From: Brachypterus glaber
Taxonomy: Eukaryota > Arthropoda > Insecta > Coleoptera > Kateretidae
Direction of reading: 5' to 3'
Assembly: GCA_958510825.1 (NCBI GenBank)
Contig: OY294049.1
Location: 186,001-250,000 of the forward strand
Length of the DNA: 64,000 bases
Part shown: positions 1-12,640 of the stretch, piece after piece
How the letters are laid out: every line of letters starts with the position of its first letter
How positions within the stretch are numbered: position 1 is the stretch's first letter
Translations under genes and position numbers: made by a program
The notes under the pieces: generated by a model
Databases searched by the model: none
Seen by the model: only the letters and a program-made list of their open reading frames with translations
Told to the model about the DNA's origin: nothing

Positions 1-1215
1 TGAAAAAACTAGTAAAATTTTGTCCATCACTACAAAAATTAAAATCTTATTTAGTTTTACTATTTTCTACAATATATTTTTATTTCAGCTCATCGCGATA
101 ATATACAGGGTATATACATTAAACTGAACGATAAAAAAACAACCTGAACGCCTGAAATAATGTATACACCCCGTATATTATCGCGGAGAGCTGAAATAAA
201 AATATATTATAGAAAATGGTAAAAGCAAATAAAATTTTACTATTTTTTTCAGGCGTTCAGGTTGTTTTTTTATCGTTCAGTTTAATGTATACACCCCGTA
301 TATTATTGCGATGAGCTGAAATAAAAACATATTGTAGAAAATGGTAAAGCCAAATAAGATTTTAAGTTTTGTAGTGATAGACAAAATTTTACTATTTTTT
401 TCAGGCGTTCAGGTTGTATTTTTATCGTTCAGTTTAATGTATACACCCTGTATATTATCGCGATGAGCTGAAATAAAAATATATTGTAGAAAATGGTAAA
501 GCCAAATAAGTTTTTAAGTTTTGTGGCGATATACAAATTGTTACTATTATTTTCAGACGTTCAGGTTGATTTTTTAGCGTTCAGCTTAATGTATACACCC
601 CATACATTATCGCGGAGAGCTGAAATAAAAATATATTGTAGAAAATGGTAAAACCAAATAAGATTTTAAGTTTTGTAGCGATAAACAAAATTTTACTATT
701 TTTTTCAGGCGTTCAGGTTGTTTTTTTTTTCGTTCAGTTTAATGTATACACCCCGTATATTATCGCGATGAGCTGAAATAAAAACATATTGTAGAAAATG
801 GTAAAGCCAAATAAGATTTTAAGTTTTGTAGTGATAGACAAAATTTTACTATTATTTTCAGGCGTTCAGGTTGATTTTTTAGCTTTCAGCTTAATGTATA
901 CACCCTGTATATTATCGCGATGAGCTGAAATAAAAATATATTGTAGAAAATGGTAAAACCAAATAAGATTTTAAGTTTTGTAGTGATAGACAAAATTTTA
1001 CTATTTTTTTCAGGCGTTCAGGTTGATATTTTAGCGTTCAGCTTAATGTATACACCCCGTATATTATCGCGGAGAGCTGAAATAAAAATATATTATAGAA
1101 AATGGTAAAAGCAAATAAAATTTTAAGTTTTGTAGCTATAGACAAAATTTTACTATTTTTTCATGCATTCAGCTTGATTTTTTAGCGTTGAGTTAAATGA
1201 ATACACCCTGTATAT
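1..1215. repeat. ~153-bp satellite array with an internal inversion
   Basis: A unit containing GGCGTTCAGGTTG, then a TATACACCCCGTATATTATCGC-like stretch (GTATATTATCGCG is the core) and GCTGAAATAAAAATATATTG recurs at about 249, 400, 552, 704, 857, 1009 and 1163, a spacing of 151-154 bp. Positions 1-157 carry the same unit as its reverse complement, so orientation flips near 160. The last unit is divergent and the array fades by about 1215. The left end lies outside the window. Confidence 0.9.
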
Positions 1216-2027
1216 TATCGTGGAGAGCAGGAAAAAATACACTTTGTCTGTAGGGGGTTAAAGTTCAAATATATAGAACATTTAAAATAAAATAAATTAT
1301 TTTTTTCAGACACTCAACATCTTTATTGTTTAAACTAGCCAAGCTTAACCTATGTTTACTTGTGATTGACCAAAAATAACTCTTTTTAAGTTTGGTTTTA
1401 AATTATTGTTTTAAATCCGCCCTATATACGTTGTTTTGTAACGCACCCGTGATTTGCGGGACTGATATGCGCATGCGCTGAACGTTCAGCTGAATATTGT
1501 GTTCAGTATTTTAGATAGACCCTAGAATAACGTTTTTCTAATGTTAGAAAACTGTTTAAAAGGACTTTATAAAATATGATAGGAGAATACAATTCCAACG
1601 AAAAATATACCTTAAAAGGTAAAAAGGTTTTATAAAAACTAAAAATCCGCAAAAAATACTGGACGTGGAAACAACTTCGTGTACGTCGGACGTAGAAATA
1701 GCCTCTTCCTTAGTTTAAATACTAGATGTCGCTGAGAAACACTTTGGACCATCCCTACAAACTCAATATGGCGTCATACGTCAAGTTTGCGACTATTTTT
1801 CAATTAATTCATTTGTATTTTTGTACTTTTCTTGTAAAATTAATTTATTTTGTAAAAAAGCCACGATTAACTGTACTGTACTTCAAATATTGGTAAGTTA
1901 ACTTCATTTTATCAATCTAGAACTGCCCAAATATGTCTATAAGTTAAATCGCATACATATTTATGCAAGATAACCTAAAAAAATATTTTTATTGCAAGAT
2001 TTACATTACATTACATTTTTACATTTA
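1216..2027. other. AT-rich spacer with a MITE scrap
   Basis: No coding sequence is evident. About 1519-1582 resembles the left end of the TA-flanked element at 24320 (CCCTAGAATAACGTT followed by TAATGTTAGAAAACTG). About 1735-1892 could be a 5' non-coding exon of the zinc-finger gene, because it ends at a strong donor (TTG|GTAAGT, GT at 1893). That link is an inference only. Confidence 0.4.
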
Positions 2028-2072
2028 TATGGTCTGTTTCATCAAGCAAGATAGTAAATTAAAAATCGCAAA

Positions 2073-2281
2073 GTGAATATTTTCAAAAAAGATTCTAATA
2101 TTGGATGTGCAAATATACTGGACGGAGGTATAAAGTGGTTTACGAGAGATCTAGCGGATTTGAGGGAGCATTTAAGGCTTTTAAATGAACTATATACCAA
2201 TTTTCCAACTGAAAATTTACGAACATTAAGAAACAAGGTAAAGTACAACTACAATTCAAAAATAAAACTAGCTAAAATAAA
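2073..2281 (+). pseudogene. LINE ORF2 fragment, region before reverse transcriptase (left piece)
   Basis: The translation reads like the linker between endonuclease and reverse transcriptase of CR1/Jockey-type LINEs, with WFTRDLADLREHLRLLNELY and then NKVKYNYNSKIKLAKIK. The frame continues exactly into 4405 (KANDKIITDSNNPTKTIWGI) once the foldback at 2282-4396 and one copy of its 8-bp target duplication are removed. It is a dead, 5'- and 3'-truncated fragment. The family call is by eye; the continuity of the frame is seen directly. Confidence 0.75.
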
Positions 2282-4396
2282 GGGCCAACTTTCGTTCGCA
2301 GGAAATCTGATATTGTTACAAATCACATACTAGCTTTGTAATAGACCCTTCTGAGTTCAAAAATGATAATCTTGTTTTGCGGAAATGCACCGTTTTTTTT
2401 CTATGGCGATTTTTTATATATTTTTTGTTTTGGCAAAAAACTGTTATGGAAATCTGTTACTATTGGAAACGAAGTGTATGCTATTTATTTTGGCCCCTCT
2501 GAATCTAAAAATAATAACAGTTCTTTGCGGAAAAGCACCGTCTTTTTCCATGGCTGTTTTTTATATTTTTTTAAATTTTTGCAAAAAAATTTTATGGAAA
2601 TCTGTTATCGTTAAAAATAAAGTGTATTCTACCTATTTGGACCCTCCTGAATTTGGAAATGATAACCATATTTTGCGAAAGTTCTTCGTTTTTTTTTCTT
2701 GGCTATTTTTAAAAAAAATAATTTTTTCGAAAATAAAACGTTATGGAAATCTGTTATCGTTAGAAATAAAGTATATTCTGACTAGTTGTACCCCTCTGAA
2801 TTCGGAAATTATTAACACTTTTAGCGGAAATTCTTCGTTTTTCTCTATGGCGATTTTTTACATAGTTTTTGTTTTTGCCATAAAACCTAGATATAAAGTA
2901 TTTTATATAAATTTTGACCCCAGATCAATTAATCATCGCTTCTTTCGGCTTATATGATAATACATTACATAATTTAATTTTAATTTTATATGTGAATATT
3001 ACGTAATGGCGGGCTTGACCACAATATAGCCGCGCGCGCGCGCGGCTAAATTGTTGTCAAGCCGGCCTCGCTTCGCTCGGCTTAAACTATATTTTTAACC
3101 CTCCTCGCTTGGCTCGGTTCAAATAATAAATTATACAATTTTAATTTCATTTAATATTATTAATACGTAATGAATTGTGGTCAAGCCCGCCTCGCTTCGC
3201 TCGGCCTGATTTATGTTTTTAACCGTCCTTGCTTGGCTCGGTTCAAATAATAAAATTATATTATTTTAATTTAATTTTATATTAATAATACGTGATGAAG
3301 GGCTTGACCACAATTCAGCCGCGCGCGCGGCTGAATTGTGGTCAAGCTCGCCTCGCTTCGCCCGGCATAAACTATATTTTAATTTTATCCATATGCATTT
3401 AATTATAAATATTTTAATATTATGTTTTTGTAAATATTTTACTTGCTTGTATTATGTTATAACATATATTACGGGCCTGGCCAGGGCCTTACCACAATTC
3501 AGGGAGCGCGCACAAATAATTATATGCATTATAATAATATAATTTATTTTTAATTATTTATTTACTTACATAAAAGGATTTGCCGAGTATGCTAACTACA
3601 CCTAACTAGAATATACATCGTTCTTAACAATATCAGATTTCCATAACGTTGTTTTGGCCAAAACAAAAAATATAAAAAAATCACCACAGAAAAAAACGGT
3701 GCATTTTCCCAAAAAACAGTTATCATTTTCGGATTCAGGAGGGTCAAAATAAGTAGAATATACTTCGTTTTAAATGACAACAGATTTCCATAATTTTTTT
3801 TTGCCAAAACAAAAAATATATAAAAAATAGCTATAAAAAAAACGGTGCATTTTCGCAAAGAACGATTAATATTTTTAAATTCAGGGGGGCCAAAATAACT
3901 ATATACTTCGTTTTAAACAATAACAGATTGCCATAAAGTTTTTTTGCAAAAACAAAGAAAAATTATAAAAAATCGCCATTAAAAAAAACGGTGCAATTCC
4001 GCAAAGAATGAGTAACATTTTTGGATTCAGGAGGGCGAAAATAAGTAGAATATACTTTGTTCCAAACGATAACAGATTTCCATAAAGTTTGTTTGCCAAA
4101 ACAAAAAATATATAAAAAATCGGCATAGAAAAAAAACGGTGCGTTTCCGCAAAGAACGATTAATATTTTCGGATTCAGGGGAGCCAAAATAACTAGAAAA
4201 TACTTCGTTTCTAACGATAGCAGATTTCCATAACGTTTTTTAACCAAAACAAAAAATACATAAAAAACCGCCATAGAAAAAAAACGGTGCATTTCCGCAA
4301 AGAACGATTATCATTTTCAGATTCAGGGGGGTCCATAAAGTCAAAAAATTCTTTTTTTGAAAATGTAGCTGATTTCCTGCGAACGAAAGATGACCC
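2282..4396. mobile_element. Foldback element with tandem-repeat arms, 8-bp TSD
   Basis: Termini are inverted repeats (GGGCCAACTTTCGTTCGCAG at left; the reverse complement of the right end starts GGGTCATCTTTCGTTCGCAG). The flanks are AAAATAAA at 2274-2281 and again at 4397-4404, an exact 8-bp target-site duplication. Both arms consist of ~150-bp tandem units (GTTATGGAAATCTGTTA, then a pyrimidine-rich run and GGAAATGCACCG), in direct orientation in 2360-2960 and inverted in 3590-4340. The middle carries GC palindromes. No transposase is visible. Iterated arms recall the FB and Galileo foldbacks of Drosophila, but the termini are not recognisably either. Confidence 0.88.
3003..3520. repeat. GC palindromes and short repeats in the foldback centre
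   Basis: Two near-perfect palindromes of ~50 bp (3011-3063 and 3301-3347) are built on GGCTTGACCACAAT and a (CG)n core. Each is followed by copies of GCCTCGCTTCGCTCGGC and GGCTCGGTTCAAATAATAAA. A degenerate third copy is near 3476-3510. They form the loop region of the surrounding foldback and stand out by GC content in very AT-rich DNA. Confidence 0.8.
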
Positions 4397-4404
4397 AAAA
4401 TAAA

Positions 4405-4930
4405 GGCCAATGATAAAATTATCACAGATTCAAACAACCCTACTAAGACAATATGGGGCATTATAAATCAGAAAAGAAATTCTAAAAAATCTGTTGAAGT
4501 ATCGGAGAAAGTTAACTCTGACGAATTTAATAATTTTTTTGTATCTATACCCGGTGATCAGCAAAAAATGTTCCATTAAGTCCTTTAAATCCTTTAAACA
4601 CTTTTAATGACATAACAGACTCAAATTTTAAATTCTCAGGGGTAACTTTTAATGACGTACGCGACGTAATATCGTCTTTAAAGTCTAGTCGCTCAACAGA
4701 TATTTATGGTCTCTCATCCACAATTATAAAAAGAAATATTAACCACCTCGCTTACCCAATTACCAAATTAATTAATAAGTGCATCGCTTCAGGTATCTAC
4801 CCTGATTGCTTAAAGATATCCAAAGTTGTGCCTATTTTTAAAAAAGGAGATCCTGAAAATATCTCAAATTATCTACCAATATACTATTCAAACCTGTTGT
4901 AAAAATATTTACTGAGCGATTTTTAATTAA
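4405..4930 (+). pseudogene. LINE ORF2 fragment, start of reverse transcriptase (right piece)
   Basis: This continues the frame of the left LINE piece: KANDKIITDSNNPTKTIWGI, then EFNNFFVSIP. After a frameshift it reads LKSSRSTDIYGLSSTIIKRN and PDCLKISKVVPIFKKGDPEN, the N-terminal RT motifs of CR1/Jockey-type LINEs. At least one frameshift and internal stops are present. It ends before the catalytic YADD motif, so it is inactive. Confidence 0.8.
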
Positions 4931-4957
4931 CTCTCTTGCTTGATGAAACAGACCATA

Positions 4958-5287
4958 GTAATTACAGCCCAAAAAGTGGCTTTGATATATTCATTATTAA
5001 GTTATTAGTCTAAAGACTGGTTAGAAGCAGTTGTAAACTGTTGAATTTTAAAAATTGCTTGACCAGTTAAGAAAAACAGATTTAAACATCTTAAGTTCTA
5101 CTTTTAGTAAATTTTTTAAACTTTAACATCAATTTGTGCCAATTTAAGATTTGTTTTGGATAAAATTTGGTGTGAACTCTACTGGTACACTGGTACCCTA
5201 AGGACCCCAAAAACTAAAAATCTCAAGTTTTTGGCTGGCACCCTAGTGCAGCAAATTTAATTTTTGTCTTTATTAATTTTTTTTCAG
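4958..5287. other. Non-coding region upstream of the zinc-finger gene
   Basis: No open frame or repeat is recognised. The right edge (TATTAATTTTTTTTCAG, AG at 5286-5287) has the form of a splice acceptor just before the zinc-finger coding exon, so this is probably the end of a 5'-UTR intron. Confidence 0.45.
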
Positions 5288-5339
5288 AGGAGAGTGCTTA
5301 CAGTTACATTTTTTTACAAAATATCATTTTATTTCTAAA

Positions 5340-6134
5340 ATGGAAAGTGTAAGAATCAAAGAAGAGAAGAATGAATACAAGAATGGGGAAGTTGAAGATA
5401 AATTAGAAATAACAATAAAACAAGAGCAATTGATCCCAGACGAGGAACAAATAAAAATTGAAATCATAGAAAATGGAAGTAAAAGATTTAAGGAAGAAAA
5501 AGAAGAAACACTAATCACAAACCAAGAATTAAAACCACTATTTGTTTGTGCTTACTGTGAAGAAGCATTTAAACTAGAATTTGATTTGGATGTGCATATC
5601 CTTACACATAATGATAAGTTAAATATTTTAAAAATAAACAAGGAAGAACATGAAATAAAAGTTAAAGATGAAACAGACAAAATGGAAATCCAAATAAAAG
5701 AAAATGAATTCGTTCCAGATGAGGATCAAATAAAAATTGAAATTATTGAACATGAAATATATGATAATGAGTTTAAAAATGTTAAAGTTGAAGAAGATAA
5801 ACAAATTTTACATAAAGAAATGTCCTTATTTATTTGTTTTTATTGTGAAAAGACTTTTAAGCTAAAGTCTGACTTAAAAGTGCATATTCACAGACACACT
5901 GAAGAGCAAATGCGTAGGCAAACTGAAAATAAAAATATTCGCACGCACACTGGGGAGAAACCCCATAAATGTTCTTATTGCAGCAAATCTTTTGCATGCT
6001 CATCTAATTTAAAAAGACATTTTCGAACACACACTGTGGAGAAGCCCCATATATGTTCTTATTGTGAAAAATCTTTTACAGATGCATCAAATTTAAAGAC
6101 ATATTCGCACGCATACTGGGGAGAAACCCAATAA
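5340..6134 (+). CDS. C2H2 zinc-finger protein, N-terminal part
   Basis: The protein starts at ATG 5340, 52 bp after a good splice acceptor. Its acidic N-terminus is rich in IKEE/IKQE motifs. An isolated C2H2 finger sits at residues 70-90 (C70, C73, H86, H90) and another at 166-186 (C166, C169, H182, H186). The stretch around residues 21-90 ([14 protein letters not shown] before the first finger) is a duplicate of about 115-186 ([14 protein letters not shown]). Canonical TGEKP-linked fingers begin near residue 202. The frame is lost near 6098, where one base is missing from the otherwise regular AAAACACATATTCGC motif. The true reading therefore continues in the frame that is open from about 6107 to 6990. 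This is a likely DNA-binding nuclear protein of unknown target. It could be a gene with a sequence error or a young pseudogene. Confidence 0.75.
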   Translation: MESVRIKEEKNEYKNGEVEDKLEITIKQEQLIPDEEQIKIEIIENGSKRFKEEKEETLITNQELKPLFVCAYCEEAFKLEFDLDVHILTHNDKLNILKINKEEHEIKVKDETDKMEIQIKENEFVPDEDQIKIEIIEHEIYDNEFKNVKVEEDKQILHKEMSLFICFYCEKTFKLKSDLKVHIHRHTEEQMRRQTENKNIRTHTGEKPHKCSYCSKSFACSSNLKRHFRTHTVEKPHICSYCEKSFTDASNLKTYSHAYWGETQ

Positions 6135-6990
6135 ATGTTCTTATTGCAACAAATTTTTTGCAGTTGCATCAAATTTAAAAACACATATTCGCACGCATAC
6201 TGTGGAGAAACCCCATAAATGTACTTATTGTGAAAAATCTTTTGCAGATGTATCCACTTTAAAAACACATATTCGCACGCATTCTGGGGAGAAACCCAAT
6301 AAATGTTCTTATTGCATCAAATCTTTTGCAGTTGCATCAAATTTAAAAACACATATTCGCACGCATTCTGGGCAGAAACCCAATAAATGTTCTTATTGCA
6401 ACAAATCTTTTGCAGTTGCATCAAATTTAAAAACACATATTCGCACGCATTCTGGGGAAAAACCCAATAAATGTTCTTATTGCAAAAAATCTTTTGCAGT
6501 TGCATCAAATTTAAAAACACATATTCGCACGCATTCTGGGGAGAAACCTTATAAATGTTCTTATTGCAACAAATCTTTTGCACAAGCCTCAAATTTAAAA
6601 AAACATTTTCAAACACATACTGGGGAGAAGCACCATAAATGTTCTTATTGTGAAAAATCTTTTGCGGATGCATCAAATTTAAAAACACATATTCGCACGC
6701 ATACTGGGGAGAAACCATATAAATGTACTTATTGTGAAAAATATTTTGCAGATGGATCAAATTTAAAAACACATATTCGCACGCATTCTGGGGAGAAACC
6801 CAATAAATGTTCTTTTTGCAACAAATCTTTTGCAGTTGCATCAAATTTAAAAACACATATTCGCACGCATTCTGGGGAGAAACCCAATAAATGTTCTTAT
6901 TGTAACAAATCTTTTGCAGATGCATCAACTTTAAAAACACATATTCGTACGCATACTGGGAGAAGCCCCATAAATGTACTTATTGTATAA
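6107..6990 (+). CDS. C2H2 zinc-finger array, continuation after -1 frameshift
   Basis: About ten consecutive 28-residue fingers follow the pattern C-x2-C-x12-H-x3-H with T/SGEKP or TVEKP linkers. They continue the finger series of the upstream frame. Finger sequences are almost identical; helices read V/D-A-S-N/T-L-K-T. The frame is open throughout and needs no new start codon. It ends in a second single-base loss near 6958 (ACTGGGAGAAG where neighbours have ACTGGGGAGAAG). This part has the best-preserved coding potential of the array. Confidence 0.7.
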
Positions 6991-8490
<1,500 letters not shown>

Positions 8491-8599
8491 AAACATATTC
8501 TCACCTATACAATAAATGTTTTATTGTAACAAATCTTTTGAACACGTAACGAGCTTAAAAATACATGTTAGTAAGCACACTGGGGAGAAGCCCCATAAA
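8491..8599 (+). pseudogene. Terminal zinc-finger remnants
   Basis: Finger-like fragments continue (TGTTTTATTGTAACAAATCT, then GGGGAGAAGCCCCATAAA) up to exactly 8599. There the TIR CAGGGTTGT of the next element starts, so the array is interrupted by that insertion. Confidence 0.6.
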
Positions 8600-8635
8600 C
8601 AGGGTTGTGAAAAAGTACACTTTTTTTGAAATTGT

Positions 8636-8716
8636 CCGAAAAAATCGGACAAAATTGGACAAAACTGGGCAAAATTGGACAAAACTGGACAAAATTGGAC
8701 AGAACTGGACAAAATC
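8636..8716. repeat. GGACAAAAYTG minisatellite
   Basis: An ~11-bp unit GGACAAAATTG/GGACAAAACTG is repeated about seven times. Decayed inverted counterparts lie at 12658-12765. Confidence 0.8.
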
Positions 8717-8924
8717 AAAAATTATCCCTCATAATATCACATGGCCACGGAAAAAGCCGCCGCTCCAGGCTAAAATTTACGAAAACACCGCCGCCGTGAA
8801 ATTTTCGCGGCGCACACCTCTAGGTCTGATATAACCCCTCCAGAGCCGGCCTTTGTATGAAACAAGTGAACCCCCTGCTCCAGGGCTCGAGCCTATAGGG
8901 GCGTTTTTCTTTCGAGGGTGTTTT

Positions 8925-9060
8925 TTTGCTATGGCGCCAAGGTTTAGTAGAAACCGTCTCGTGAGGATATTTTTTTAGGCGCCAATTTTTTATTTTTTTT
9001 GTATTGGCGCCAAGTTTGGTAGAAATCGTCAGGGACAAAGCTTTTTTTTAAGGTGTTTTT
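8925..9060. repeat. GGCGCCAAGTTTGGTAGAAA repeat (outlying copies)
   Basis: Two units of a repeat with GGCGCCAA, GGTAGAAACCGTC and GGGACAAAGCTTTTTT also form the tandem array in the Calx intron at 27820-28310. The shared sequence shows the two loci hold related elements. Confidence 0.75.
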
Positions 9061-9331
9061 TCCTAGGGACACTAAGTTTAAGGCTGTTCTACTATTCTTA
9101 TAAAGTTTGAAGCACTGAATCCTAATCTGGCTTTAGAATTTGTCTTATACTCAGGATTTTAAGAAAAATGGGTCTGAAAATATTAAAAATTATTATTCTT
9201 GGCCTTTTAATTTGATTTACCTTGGAAACCATACCAAATAAATTAAATATAGTGCCGATGAAATCAGCAACTCAGCAACTTAAATTTAAGCCTGTGTTGG
9301 ATTTAGAAAACGAAAAGTTTGGAAAGGCAAC

Positions 9332-11496
9332 AAAGGACCACGCACAAACCTTATGGGTCCTGGTCCCCGGTTAAATTTGATAAAATTTTAATATGTTATA
9401 GAACTAAACCTTCTGATAAATAGTGTTCACGGGCACAAAGCTCTAAGTCTTGTAGATTTGCCTCCCCAGGCCTCTAAATATTCTAATAAATAAATAAATA
9501 AATAATTGAATATATTTACTTTTATTTTTTATATAACTCATTAACGAAAAAACATATTGAGATGCGACTTTCACCAAAATACTTAGAATAATTCATTCCT
9601 TTTAAGGTCAGTGCCTTCCGGAAAAAGGGGTTTAATTTTTTTTTATATAATTTTTATATATTTTCTTGGACACCAATGACTTTTCTGAAAGTTTTAAGTT
9701 GTAAACTACGTTGCGAACCTTTGCTTTACAACATTTGACCAGTGGTAAAAAGTTTATATTGTATTTAAAAAGTTGCATTTTTTACGTACGCTACTGCTTA
9801 AATAGTAAAGATAGATTTAGGGCTTTTTTTACTTCTACAGGGTACAATACTTCGGTAACAATCTAAAAATGATTTATTAATACATTTTTTTTAATACACA
9901 AAAAAGTTTTGTAAGACAAAAAAAATTGAAAAAATCAATTTATTTTTTTTAGAAACGGTTAAAATCGCTAAAATTAAAATATGTTATGTTATAGACACAA
10001 AAGTGCAATAGTTTTTTTTGCTAGAGCTCATTGATATTGAAAATTCGTAGTTTTTTGTTTTATATATAACTGCTGAACAAGAAATAATATTGAAGTGGTT
10101 ACTGAAACATAAATTCTTAAAATAACCTATATTTTATTTTTATATCAGTGGCGTCCCCCAAAAAAAATCAATTATTTTTTTTAAGAAACTGTTAAAATAG
10201 CTAAAATTAAAATATGTTATAGCTCTTACCTTACTAATAAAAAGTCTCCATAGACACGAAACTCTAAGTACGATTTTATATCAGTAGCGTCCTCAAAATT
10301 GGTAATTTTTTGTTAGCCTCAAAATTGAACGACACTGCTCAGATCACGTGTTAGTTAACTTAAAAAAAATGTTCTTTAGTTTAATTTAATTAGTTAAGTT
10401 AAAACAAATAATTCAGATTCCTTTTCTGAGTACGCTACTGATATCTTTTTAATCGAATGGGATGGTCTTATACAACTGATCCGCATTGGGTTTTGCCATC
10501 TGTATTAACATGAATATTAACGTAGTAATATATTTCTTAAAAAGTAAAACATTATTAATATATTGTTTTAAGTTACATTTTTTGGAATACAGTAACATGA
10601 AAAGTGCAATTTTGGGTTAACGGATTATTGCATAAAACCATTTACCTAAGTGCCAGTAAATTTAATATCGTTTTAAAAGAAATAGTGCTCTGAGCAGTGT
10701 TGTATTAGTATTAATTTTGAAGCTAATCTATAACAAAAAATTACCAATTTTGAGGACGCCACTGATATAAAATCGTACTTAGAGTTTCGTGTCTATGGAG
10801 ACTTTTTATCAGTAAGGTAAGAGCTATAACATATTTTAATTTTAGCTATTTTAACCGTTTCTAAAAAAAAATTAATTGCTTTTTTCAATTTTTTTTGTCT
10901 GCTTCCTCACAAAACATTTTTGTGTATTAAAAAAAATGTATTAATAAATCATTTCTAGATTTTTACCGAAGTATTGTACCCTGTATAAGTGAAAAAGCCC
11001 TAAATCTATCTTTACTGTGTAAGCAGTAGCGTACGTAAAAAATACAACTTTTTAAATAAAATATAAACTTAGGATACCACTGGTCAAATGTTGTAAAGCA
11101 AAGGTTCGCAACGTTGTATGCAACTTAAAAATTTTAGAAAAGTCATTGATGTCCAAGAAAATATACAAAATATATAAAAATTATATTAAAAAAATTATAC
11201 CCCTTTTTCCGGAAGGCACTGACCTTAAAAGGAATGAATTATTCTAAGTATTTTGGTGAAAGTCGCATCTCAATATCTTTTTTCGTTAATGAGTTATATA
11301 AAAAATAAAAGTAAATATATTCAATTATTTATTTATTTATTTATTAGAATATTTAGAGGCCTGGGGAGGCAAATCTACAAGACTTAGAGCTTTGTGCCCG
11401 TGAACACTATTTATCAGAAGGTTTAGTTCTATAACATTAAAATTTTATCAAATTTAACCGGGGGCCAGAACCAATAAGGTTTGTGCGTGGTCCTTT
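9332..11496. mobile_element. Foldback element with ~1-kb arms
   Basis: The left arm (9332-~10345, starting AAAGGACCACGCACAAACCT) pairs with the right arm (~10685-11496) over almost its whole length. Landmarks appear in both arms in mirrored order: (TAAA)n TAAATA, GCCTCCCCAGGCCTCTAAAT, CTTCCGGAAAAAGGGG and GTAGCGTAC. The unpaired loop is about 340 bp and contains no ORF. No clear target duplication is seen. It would form a hairpin of about 1 kb in single strand or RNA. Confidence 0.85.
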
Positions 11497-11909
11497 AAGA
11501 AAAAAAAATCAATTTTTAAAATTTATAAATGACGATTATTTTCAATATATTATTATTTCAAACAGAACTTTTAGATTATTAGGTTAACCAACCTAAATTT
11601 TGCCACATATTTTTGGTATTTTTCGTTATGTTTTATGTTTTGTTTTAATTAAAGTATTTTTTTTTTTAATGTTTTTATGTATAAATACGTATTTAATAAA
11701 AGTAATTACATGTTTTAAGATTTAAAAATTAATTTAATTTTGATTTTGTCTGAGATTTTGTCTTTTTTGTTGTTGTGTTTCTATGTATAAATACGCATTT
11801 AATAAAAATAGTTACGTGTTTTAAAATTTAATATTATTTTGATTTTGTCCATTTTTTTTTAATGTTTCTATGTATAAATACGTATTTATTATTTATATAA
11901 AATTTAATA

Positions 11910-12640
11910 CAGCCTGTTCCAGAACTCCCGTACCGAAATTTAAGAGGTGATTCTACATCCAAAAATATGAAAAAAAGTTTCTATAAAGGTTGGTCCGGAA
12001 ATGAGCCCTAAGGGAGCTACGGCCCTTCGAAGATGACGTATTGAATAGGGAACAAAAAAAAGCACCAATAAAATTTTAATGCTGCAGGGTGATTCTTCAT
12101 TTAAAACTGAGCAAAAAAGTATTATACACCAAAACACCTAAATTTAATATTAAAGGAGTAATAGCCTTTTAAAAAGTAACGTTTTTGGTGGCACAAAATG
12201 TTACTTCCTTTTAATTGCATTTTTTTTTATAACGGTTGCTCATACAGTGTTACACTATATGATATTTTATATGTATTTTTACTCTAGAAATCTATATTTT
12301 TTACAACAAATCCAAAAAACATACACATAGAAAAGTTTGGGGCAAAAATGTTTTAAGCCTCATATATTCTGTCCGTCTGGGCACGCCTCTGGATAAATTA
12401 AAAAAATAAATTAACATAAACTTATTGCCCTTATTAATACTAGTATACATGCAAAAGCTCGCCGCTCTAGCTTAAACGGTACCCGAGTTATTAATTAAAA
12501 ACCTTATTTTTATTACAATTTTAAAGGGCCCTAGATCCCTTAGGGCTCATTTCCGGACCAACCTTTATAGGAACTTTTTTTATATTTTTGGATCTAGAAT
12601 CACCTCTTAAATTTTGGCATGCCAGTTATGGATCACCCTG
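11910..12640. mobile_element. TA-flanked palindromic MITE
   Basis: The left end CAGCCTGTTCCAGAAC and right end ATCACCCTG are bordered by TA on both sides (11908-11909, 12641-12642), as in Tc1/mariner-type insertions. Inner arms share GGTTGGTCCGGAAATGAGCC and its complement around CCCTAAGGGA. It belongs to the same broad group as 16839-18153 and 24690-25863. Confidence 0.75.

Larger units (their letters stand above)
2028..4957. mobile_element. LINE-derived segment bounded by ~62-bp inverted repeats
   Basis: The outer 24 bases are perfect inverted repeats (2028-2051 and 4934-4957, starting TATGGTCTGTTTCATCAAGC). Imperfect inversion continues inward to about 62 bp. The right arm encodes the LINE peptide KIFTERFLI, so the left arm is an inverted copy of LINE coding sequence. 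Either a foldback element captured LINE sequence or an inverted LINE insertion produced this. No clear target duplication is visible at the outer edges. Confidence 0.6.

Noticed and set aside
3003..3350. GC-rich palindromes considered as CpG-island promoters or terminators
   Set aside because: They are repeat units in the loop of a foldback element and no gene starts or ends there.
2363..4461. Repeated hydrophobic ORFs (FFSMAIFYIFFVLAK type)
   Set aside because: They come from the ~150-bp tandem units of a foldback and appear identically in both arms; this is not a membrane-protein family.
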